This document shows positions 28,301 through 38,600 of a stretch of DNA of 64,000 nucleotides, one piece after another. Position 1 is the stretch's first letter; the number at the start of each line of letters is the position of its first letter. The DNA is taken from NCBI GenBank assembly GCA_019096065.1, contig JAGUCH010000002.1, positions 9,064,501 through 9,128,500 of the forward strand. The letters are read 5' to 3'. This DNA comes from Paracyclopina nana (Eukaryota; Arthropoda; Copepoda; Cyclopoida; Cyclopettidae). The notes under the pieces are model-generated. The model had not been told where the DNA came from. It was given only the letters and a program-made list of their open reading frames with translations, and ran no database searches. The translations under genes and the position numbers were made by a program.

Positions 28301-29538
28301 TTTGGCACACACAATTATTCCAAAAAGTCCAAATATTCCAAAAGGTCCTAAAAGTTTGAAAATGAAGAATAGTCAAAATGCCAAAAAGTCCAAAAATACC
28401 AAAAAGTCCTAAAAGATTGAAAACTAAAAATAGTAAAAAGACCAAAAAGTCCAAAAAAAAGCCTAAAAGTCCAAAAAGACCAAATAATCCAAAATGTACT
28501 AATAGATTGAAAAAGCAGAATTTTACCCATCTAATTGACTGCTATAGAATGATCCAATTTCAATAATGGATTTGCTTGTAGTTTAGAGTGCGTTTCCGTA
28601 ATTTGTAGTTCATGTGCGAATAGTTGTATGTAGATTCATGTGCGGTTGAGGTTGTTTACATTCTAGGCCAAAAATCTTTGTAGTCTGACGTGCGCACTGT
28701 TTTGTAGTTTTATGTGCGATCGGTTGACTGTAGGACAAAGTACGCGCCCCCGCTGCCGCACTGAGGAGAAACCAGAAGTATAGCGTCGTCGTAGCTTCTC
28801 TCTCGCTTTCTTCTCTTCGAGGATCCGGACAGACTATAGTCTTGCTGCGATCGCTCCTCGGTCCAGTCGCGCAAATCCGGAGCTAATCAAAACTAGTTTG
28901 ACTTGAACTTCGTAGCGGAGATCACGAGAGATAAACACTGCACTACTGATTCGCCATCAAAATGTATCATGACACTTCCCATGGCGTATGAGTATTCCAA
29001 CAGTGGCAGCAACAACAGCTGGAGGAACTACATGTACCCGGTGTATGGGGCCGCGGCCGTGAACTCCGCAGCCGTTGTCCCCGGTGGCCAGCAGTCCTCG
29101 CCCTTCCACCTCCTGCAGGAGCTGCTAGACTGCAACCGAAAGCGGGCCGGGTCCGCGGCCTCCAACCCGAGGCTGCCACCCCTGCACCGGCCCTCGCCCG
29201 GCCAGTACAACGACGAATGTCACAGGCAAAAGCTCATTCAGCAGCAGCTTTGCCAGCAGAATATGGAGGACAGCAGACAGCAGCAGCAGCAACAGCAGCA
29301 AGCCCAGCAAGAAGGAGACATTAACAACCTAGGGTCAGTGGGTGACCAGCAAGCCAGCAACACGCAGTGGGCCTTCATGTCCTCGGGACCCAAAATGTGG
29401 GGGCAGAAGAATAATGCATTGCTTGAGGATGACCTCAAGCTCGAGTACATGGTGGAGTACATGGAGCTTGATGAGTTTCTAACGGAGAACGATATTCCGC
29501 TCGAGTCCGTGCTGCAAGACCAAACACAGCAGCAGCAA

Positions 29539-29570
<32 letters not shown>

Positions 29571-29649
29571 ACAACAGCAGCAGCAGAATGAGGAAAAGGT
29601 CTCCAAGCCTACCTGCAATCCCCCTCAACAACTTATGTTGGCCCAACAA

Positions 29650-29681
<32 letters not shown>

Positions 29682-32600
29682 ACAACAACAACAACAGCAA
29701 CCACAGCCTCTAAGAGACCCTTCAGTCGAAGACTCTAGGCACATCATCAAGTCCGAGTGTAGTGCGCCCCCCAACTTTGATGCCAACAACGGGTCCAATT
29801 CTCAGGACTACGGCTCTCCGCTGCCTCCCTCCGCTGCCGCTCAACAACAGGTCATGTGCGACGACGTGATCTCATTGCCGCCCCCGCCGCCGCCACTGGA
29901 CGACTCCCCCGGCACCATATTACGGAACCGTAAAAAGATGCTCATATCGGAGGAACGGAAGGACGAAAAGTACTGGGAGAGACGGCGCAAGAACAACATC
30001 GCGGCCAAGAGAAGCCGCGACGCTCGCAGGGCCAAGGAAACGCAAATCGCCATCCAAGCCTCCTTTTTGGAGAGGGAAAACAAGTCCCTGGCCCAAGAAC
30101 TGTCCAAGGCCAGAGCTGAAAACCACATGCTCCGTGAGCGGCTGCAAAAGTACGAGCAACCCGGTGCAGGTGGCATGCCCTAAGAAACAAGTGACCTGAT
30201 TTTCACGAGAAGATTCCTCCAGTATTACATTTGTTACTTAGTACTCTCTCTCTCTCTCAAGTTGCCATAATCCTCCTTCCCGAATGGCTGCAGATCATGA
30301 TGGATGACATTCTCACATACCGCGTGTAGCCACCATAGAAAAAATAACGATCAAATCCAATATTCTTCTGTGTTAAATGCGGAGCAACAGCCATTCTGCG
30401 TTGTAACTTTTTGGAACCATCCTCACTTGGAGGAGGCTGACGACGACGGCATCACTTGTCAGGCATTTATATACACACATCCTCCATTGCGACAAAATTC
30501 AAGACAGAATTGAACTTGTGATAAACCATGTCAAGAGAACCTATGCGATAGAAAACAAAATCCTCAAAATTGATCCATATCAGTGGCACATCCGTACCAA
30601 ACAAACAAAAAAGAGACTCTAGTTGACCATACTATATAAATAATACAAGCTGCTACTTTTACCATATATAGACAAATATTCCGACGTATCTACACGAGTG
30701 TCCGAGTGAGTGCGCGAGATAATGATACTGTATTGATGTTGAAAGTGTTTTTATGCCATCCCCACCAAAATAAATCGTGCCTTTCTGAAACTTGATCTCC
30801 AAAGGAAACTCCTTGTTTTTGGCTTGGAAGTTATTTTAGATTTATGTCAAGAAACTATAGACAAAAAGTAGCTAGTCTTGACTGAATGCTAATATTTCAA
30901 TTAAGTGACGTCACCATGTGCTCGACAGCTCCAGTTTAGCCTTTAGAGATCAATTAGCAGATTTTTTTTAAATATTTTGGAGCTGTAATGCACTTTTTTC
31001 TTACTGATTGTTGTTTTCCACAAGTGCTCAGGAGAAGCTACTGTTTTGACAGGAAATCTAACATTGACATCGACTTATTTATTGGAAGAAGTTTTCAAAA
31101 CCAAGGTGTATAACAACATATTAAAGCTAAATGTCTTGAATCCTAAGAATATTACTCTTAAGCAACACTTATTCGCAAAATATGTAACATTTTCATGATA
31201 TGGAACGTCAAGACTCATTAGTGTGTAACAAGCAATGATAACGCTATCGTATTCTCCAGGGGCTTCTTCTCAGTCAATTCGTCATTCAATTTTTAATTTT
31301 GATTTAATTCTTGGATTTGCCATTTCAATTTTCGGAAATTTTGACCAACTGCAATTTATGAACAATTATATAATATAATTATATTAATTTTAGGCTATAA
31401 CATTTATTACTTGTACTTAACTTACCAAGTCACATGTCATAGTCACAAGTCGTGAATTGCTGACCTTGAAGGACCAGTTTTTAATGTGCACTTCCGTTAA
31501 CTTCTTACTACTTGACAGCTACTTTGAAATGGCTCTTTACAAGTCAATGTTTACATAGGAACCCCTTTAGTGCATAACTGAGGCTGAGACTTAAAAACGC
31601 ACTAACCTACTAATCTTCTCATTTGTTCAGTATTTAATTCTAAGTGTTCAGCAGTACTTATTACTCAGTTAAGCTGTTTCCTGTAAACATTTCTCAGAAA
31701 CGGTCTATCGCGCCATGCTGCTGAAAGCAAAAGATAAAACGAGGGAGACTAGTGTCTTAAGACTAGCCTGTGACTTAAGAAACCTGCTTGAAGTAGGAGG
31801 AAGGGCTCGTATGTTGAAAAGAATCAACAATATACCTTGAGCGTTTTGAAAACAGTTTGTTAGCACGGAGGTGCAAGTTCTCACAAACATCAACAACATT
31901 CGGACCTGCCGTGAGAAGGTAAAATCTTTAAATTCCAAGTTCTTATAGTGGAGTACTAACTTATTTATTCATCAATATGTACCGCAAGGTCTTGCCTGAG
32001 CGCATCCAGAAGCTTTTGCACGAGCAAGAGAATTAGCTCTTGGAATGTCGCACTAAGATCAGTGAAGCTTCCAAAATGAGTTCAATTCCGACATTGAGAG
32101 TGATGGTTCTGATGTCGCCATCGCTGGAAGCAGCATCTAGTTCTTCCACGTTGTCGGAGGGATCTCAAGTTGGCCCCAAGTAGATCTACCATACCATTCT
32201 TGCATTGAGTCAGTCGGACTAATAAGTCATCACTTTTTGAGACCATCCAAGATGAAGACCACCATTCCTTATGTACATAGACCAATATTAATGATAACTC
32301 CACATAGATTTCACATTTATTGAGATGAAAAGCAAATTTTTAATGTGATACTGCAATACAATTAATGATTTTGGCACCAATTTGCAGCCATTTTCCAATA
32401 TCTCTACCATAGGACATCTCCTCGTCAGCGGCTTGGTTTCAAAAGCAGAATTTAGTCAACTTGATTTTTCGCCAGTTTCTTGGAAGGAGCTTAAAAGAAT
32501 CATAAGAGCCGCCCATTAGTCCATTCCAGTCATTCGTGAACTGAAAAATGTAAATATTAGATGAAATTAAAAAAACACTAATTGTTATTGACTTTTCAAG

Positions 32601-35600
32601 TACTAAAAATCTTATTTGCTCAAGTCAAGAATTCTTAAATTTATCGACTTGGATGGCAAATACATGTCGCAAAAAGCCGAGATCCTAATAGATATTCCTT
32701 TAGAGAATCTTGACTTGCTAGCGGCAAAACCGGACCGATTTTTGTTTGTGGGGATTTAGAATAATGATTACATTCGTCAAGAAAATAGTGGAATGGACCT
32801 ATACACTTTATAAATGTCCGTATTTACTTAACAAATAAAGCATCTGTACATGACAAATCCGACTCGCACTAGCTCTGTGTGCTGCTTCATTCAGCTATTT
32901 TTGTTTCGTTGTCGGGGGGCAGCTATTTCAAGGATTAGCAGGCCTCTTGCACTCTTTCTTCTTATCAAAGAAAATGCTTTCTTTCTACTACCTTCTTCTC
33001 CCTTTTTCAGCTTCGGGAAACGAGTCGGAGGAGCTGCTCGACGCCACAATGAATGTCTCATCCTCGAACCTTCTGAAATGATAGTGGTAATTTCTTTTGT
33101 TAAAAGCAATAGCTAATTCCGCCTCGTTATCATCATGCCATCATCTCATTCAGATCGATTATGTGGACGGCAGAGCTCGGACCGAGCGAATCACCGACTC
33201 GTCGTCCACAACCGTCTCAACTTCACATTCGGGGTCATCAGGAGGGCTGATAACCGAGGTCACCATACAAAACCATCATGATGCTTTGGGAACTTTTGTC
33301 GATTCGAGCGATGGTGGATCGGGATCATCACCCCCACCGCCTCCCCATCCTCCCAGAGTGCCAAATTCTCAGGTAATTAAATGCGACGATAGGATGTGTA
33401 TTCAGGGAGGGTTTAGTTCTCAATTTTTTCTGCCTTTTGGTCGAATAGCAAAGTACATAAAACATATGGTCGAACAGTAAAATACATAAAGACAGAAAAA
33501 ATTGAACACTTTAAGCATGACTCTAAAAAGAGCTTTTAGAAGAGGTATAAGAAGGTAAATTATAGAATACATACCCAACTACGCAAAAAAAAATTTCCGA
33601 CGTTAAGATTGGGGCGAGAATCACGCATGAATTTCTTGACTGTATCTTAATTTTTACTCTCTCTTATGTGCCAATAAAGTTGCTGAAAAGTAAGCCCAGC
33701 CGGTAAGAATCATTCTTTTATGATTCAATGTTTCTCGTATGATAAACACACAGTAAAAGTAGTTAAAAGACCGAGATGCAGTGAGTGCGCCATTTCTGGG
33801 TGCAAGCCTTTGTTGTTAACATGGTAGGCATATAGAATAGAGCTAGATTACGCGAGATAAATTTGTTGTGAACAGCTTGTTCCAGCACCTGCACCCTGCA
33901 CCTGCGCCTGGCACCCTGCACCCTGCTCCTTCTGCGTTCTACTCCCGCTCAATAACTTTTTATAATTGTTTTTCATCACGGTATATATATTCTGAGTTTG
34001 TATAAACTATAGTTTGGTATGTGTATGATCATATCTTGTCTTTCCTGTAGTCCAAAAATCGCCGGCTCTGAGCCCGGGCATATCAAGCTTGTCTTGGCCA
34101 AAGTCTGGAGGCACCTGAGCTTGACTTATTCGAATCCAAACTTGTCTTTCCCTGTAGTCTTGGCAAAAGTCTCAAAATTGCCCTGCTCTGAGGTTGATTT
34201 CGGCAAAGCGCTGAGCTTGTAGCCCCAAGCCCTGAGTTTTTGCGGCTAGTCCAAGGCCCCTGAGCTTGTCTTATTCGAATCCAAACTTGTCTTTCCTGTA
34301 GTCCAAAATCGCCGGCTCCGGAGTTGATTTCCTGCAGCGCCGAGCTTCCGTACAAGCTTGAGTCTTGGCCAAAGTCTGGAGGCACCTGGAGCTTGACTTA
34401 TTCGAATCCAAACTTGTCTTTCCCGTAGTCTTGGCATAAGTCCAAAATTGCCCGCTCTGAGTTGATTTCTTGCAAAGCGCTGAGCTTGTAGTCTCCAAAC
34501 CAAGCCTCCGAGTTTTTGCCAAAGTCTAAGGCTCCTGAGCTTGTCTTATTCGAATCCAAACTTGCATTCCCATCCGGAAATTGGCCGGCTCCCGAGTCGA
34601 CTTCGGCAGCGCCAAGCTCGTAGGTGGGCGGAATACCTGGCCAACGGTTAGATTCCAAAGTCCCAAGTCCAAGCCTTAAAGATCGAGATCTAAAATGGCC
34701 GGCTTTACGTCCCTGAGCTTTGTCTTCTTGTTCGAATCCAAACTTGCATTCCTATCCGTGCACTGGTTTGGCTCTCGAGGCGATTTCCGGCAGCGCCGAG
34801 CCTCGATCGTAGTCTCCAAGCCTGAGTTTTTGCCAGCAAAGTCTAAGCCTGAGTTTTTGCCAAAGTCCAAGCGCCCTGAGCTTGTCTTTTCCTGTAGTCC
34901 AAAAATCGCCGGTTCTCCGAGTTGATTTCCCAGCAGCGCCGAGCCTCAGTGCCTTGGTAGTGACGGAAATGGCGACAATGTCCATGGCCAACGCGACGGT
35001 TAGATTCCGCGTAAACTGCATGCAGTGATTGGCTGTTGGTGTCAGCTTCTGATTGGTCAAACGTTTTTTTTTGATGCACTATATCTCTTGAGATAAAGTT
35101 ATAGACTTTTTATAGAGAACAAGCTTGTGTGAGATCTAGTCTTAGGATAGTACTATATCTCTTGAGAAATCTTATCACAATCACATGTGTGCTTTCAGCC
35201 GAGATGTAATACTTGATTACGTCACTCTGTGTTGAAATTTAGATTTCTTGCGTGATATAGCTAGCTGTGAGAGAGTGGTTCTCAATGAGTCAAGTTGTCA
35301 TTAAGATCAAGGGGCTGGCACACGAGATCAAGTTCCAGCCTAAAAAATATTTGCGTAGTTGGGTAGACTACTGACTATTCCAGTAAAATCTGATCAACTG
35401 CTGATGGCGACATTGCTGCAGTTGCAGAATCTTGGCACAGTTTCGAAATTTCGCAGATCAATTGGCACCAACAATATTAAGTAGTATGCGGAGCATATTG
35501 TAATTCTATCCTCAAGATTAAGATCAGATTTTTGTGCTGCTCCAAGAGAACTACAGCCTGCTTTTGCAATAAGTTTTCAATGCGTTATTTTAGCTGCTAC

Positions 35601-38600
35601 AAATTTCACACGCGGCACAGATGCGCTTATTCGGCCACCTCATAGGTCAGAGCACTACTACGACATTCATATTGCTTTATATGCTAACTATTGCTGCTAA
35701 ATTTATCATATACAGTAGCTGTAAAATGGACTAGCACAAAATCGCATGTAAGCACGCGGTTGATGATGAAAATGATGCTACGTTGAGTGGTTAACTAAAC
35801 ACAATTTTAAAGCTAGAAAAAAAGAGCTAGTCTTTGCTTGCTAAAACCGACTGCCTCTCAACAGCTCAAAAAGCTACTTCTCAAATTAGTTAATTGCTGC
35901 TAGCAACTACGAGGCTAGAACAACAAAAGCAAATATGCCACTTCTTGATGCTATATTTTGCATTTAGGCCGGCATTTTAAACCTACACTCCTACCAATTG
36001 CACACCCATCTTCATGGCCATCATCGGATGCATCACAGCATACCCCCGGTACCACCTGGTCGGCCTCCAAGTGGCTCTGGAACGGGGGACTCTTCCGGCT
36101 ACCACAGCAATGCTGGTCGCTTTAAAATGAGATCGTCGAGATCGTCAGACTCTAGCAGCGCCTATAGCGGCTCAGATACTATGCAAAGCCCGTCGGGTTC
36201 CTCGGGCGACGCTGAAGAGGTTGATCTGACCGGCCTCATGGAATCTGTCGTTGACTCGGATGAAGACGAGGAGGAGGAGGGCTCTGGTAGCCTTTTAGTC
36301 CGAGACGCAGTTCGCGAATGTCTCGAAAAAGACCCTTCCGATCGCAACTCAGACGATATCGACACCCTTCTAGAGTTCACTCAGCACCTGAAAGCCTTCA
36401 CCAACATGACCCTCAGCGTTCGAAGGGCCTTGGTGGCCACCATGGTGTTCGCAGTGGTGGAAAAGGCTGGAACCGTGGTCATGACGGATGGCGAGGAGCT
36501 GGACTCGTGGTCGGTTATCATCAACGGGCACGTGGAGGTCGCTGATGGCACCAACTCCAGAAAAGAGCTGCATCTTGGTGATTCGTTTGGAATCACACCC
36601 ACCATGGATAAACTGTACCACAGGGGCGTCATGCGGACCAAGTGCGACGACTGTCAGTTTGTCTGCGTTACCCAAACCGACTACTATCGCATCCTGCATC
36701 AGGGTGAAGAAAGCCAAAAGAGGCATGAGGAGGACGGGTCCATTGTCCTCGTGACCGAGAACCGGAGCAGCGAAAGGGACCCGAGCAGGAGAGGCCACCT
36801 GGTGATTCGCGGCACCACCAAACGACTCATGGCTCAGCTCATGGAGGACAACTCTGACGTGGACCCCACCTATGTCGAGGACTTCCTGCTGACTTATCGC
36901 ACTTACCTTGAGAGCCCAACCATTTTAGCCGACCAGCTCTTGGAGTGGTTCGCCGATCCCAGCCTGCGAGATAAGGTCACTCGTGTACTGCTGTTATGGG
37001 TGAACAACCACTTCACCGACTTCGAGACCGATCCCGCGATGATGGACTTCCTGGAGAAGTTTGAGACGAGCCTGGAGAAGGAGAAGATGCAAGGCCAACT
37101 CCGGATGCTGAACTTTGCATGCGCAGCCAAGGCCCGGAAGCGAACAGTAACTTTGACACGTCCTTCCCGCGATGAGCCTTTGCAGTTCTCAATTGCCGGC
37201 GGTTTCGAGCGTGGCTTTGGCATTTTTATCTCTCGAGTGGAGCGTGGATCAAAGGCCGAAGAAATTGGCCTCAAGAGGGGCGACCAGGTAAATAGAATTT
37301 GGTATTGACATAAGAAATCTCAACTAGCTAGCTCCTCCTCACTTAGATTCTCGAGGTGAATGGACAGAGCTTCGAGCATGGCACCAAATATGGACGCGCA
37401 CTGGAGATCCTCAAGGGGGTTTGCCACTTGAGCGTAACAGTCAAATCCAACTTGCTGGCTTTCAAGGAGATGCTGCAAACTCCCGAGGACACGCCGAGGT
37501 CGCGCAGCCGGGGGAAATCCACCTCTGGCAGGATTGAGGAGTTTTCCGCCTGTGGCTCAGACGTAGGTGATGGCCGGAGCTCTTCCTTGTCCACAGCCCA
37601 CAACTCCGGCTCCAGGGACAACACTCCCACCCCAAGCACCAGAAAGGCATCGGCCCCAACCCCAGTCAAAGGCAAGTCAAAGATCAATCGGGCGTTCAAC
37701 AGGTTCCTACACAAGCCCAAATCAATGCTTAGTGTAGACGCGATTGACTCTGTCGATGGAGGCAACCTGCACATGTACAACAACTCTTTGTCCAACCCTG
37801 ATCTGCTGAGGGACAACTCGACCACCGCGCCGAGCATCGAAGCCTCTGACTCGAGGACAGAATATCCGGAGCACGTGCTCAAGGTCTACAAATCTGATCA
37901 GGTAAAATGGCATATATGACAAAAAGTGATGACTCTAGCGGAACTAACTGATTTTTATCTTCAGACTTTCAAGTACCTGCTCGTGCACAAGGAGACCACC
38001 GCTCACGAGGTCGTCATGCTGTCTCTGCAAGAATTTGGCATCACGGAACCAAGCTCCAACTTTTCGTTATGCGAAGTGTCCGTGTCAGATGGCAGGTTCG
38101 TCAAACAGAGGACCCTGCCGGACCCGCTGCAAAACCTGGCTGAAAGGATTGGCCTCGCTAGTCGATATTACATCAAATCTAAGAATAGCAGCGAGAGCCT
38201 CCTGCCCGATGACAACGTCAATGACCTCATCAAAGATGCCTCTGTCAACCTCCTACAGCTCAACCCCGTGGAGGTGGCAACTCAACTCATGGTGGAGGAC
38301 TTTACCATTTTCAGGCAAATCGAGGCCACTGAGTACGTTGATGATCTTTACGAGCTGGCCTCTAAATACGGGACACCTTCATTGAGCCTCTTTGCGGAGC
38401 TAGTCAACCGTGAAATGATGTGGGCCATCGGTGAGATCGTGAGCGAGTCAAACTCAGCCAAAAGGATGCGCGTTATCAAGCAGTTCATCAAAATTGCTCG
38501 GCAGTGCAAGGAGACGCAAAACTTCAACTCCATGTTCGCCATTATCTCGGGTCTTGGCCACGGTGCGGTGTCACGGCTCAAGTCGTCCTGGGAGAAGCTG

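Noticed and set aside
29238..29700. Antisense polycysteine/polyleucine open frames
   Set aside because: They are the reverse translation of the bZIP glutamine codon tracts.
31977..32160. Decayed transposase or gene fragment
   Set aside because: Short frames such as [19 protein letters not shown] are suggestive, but stops follow at once and no family could be named.
34083..34870. Minus-strand repeat protein gene
   Set aside because: The open frames follow from tandem repetition and change phase between copies. No start, splice or stop logic was found.
37288..37346. Premature end of PDZ-GEF inside the PDZ domain
   Set aside because: A 59-bp intron with GTAAAT donor and TTAG acceptor restores the PDZ sequence in phase (GDQ|ILEVNGQ).
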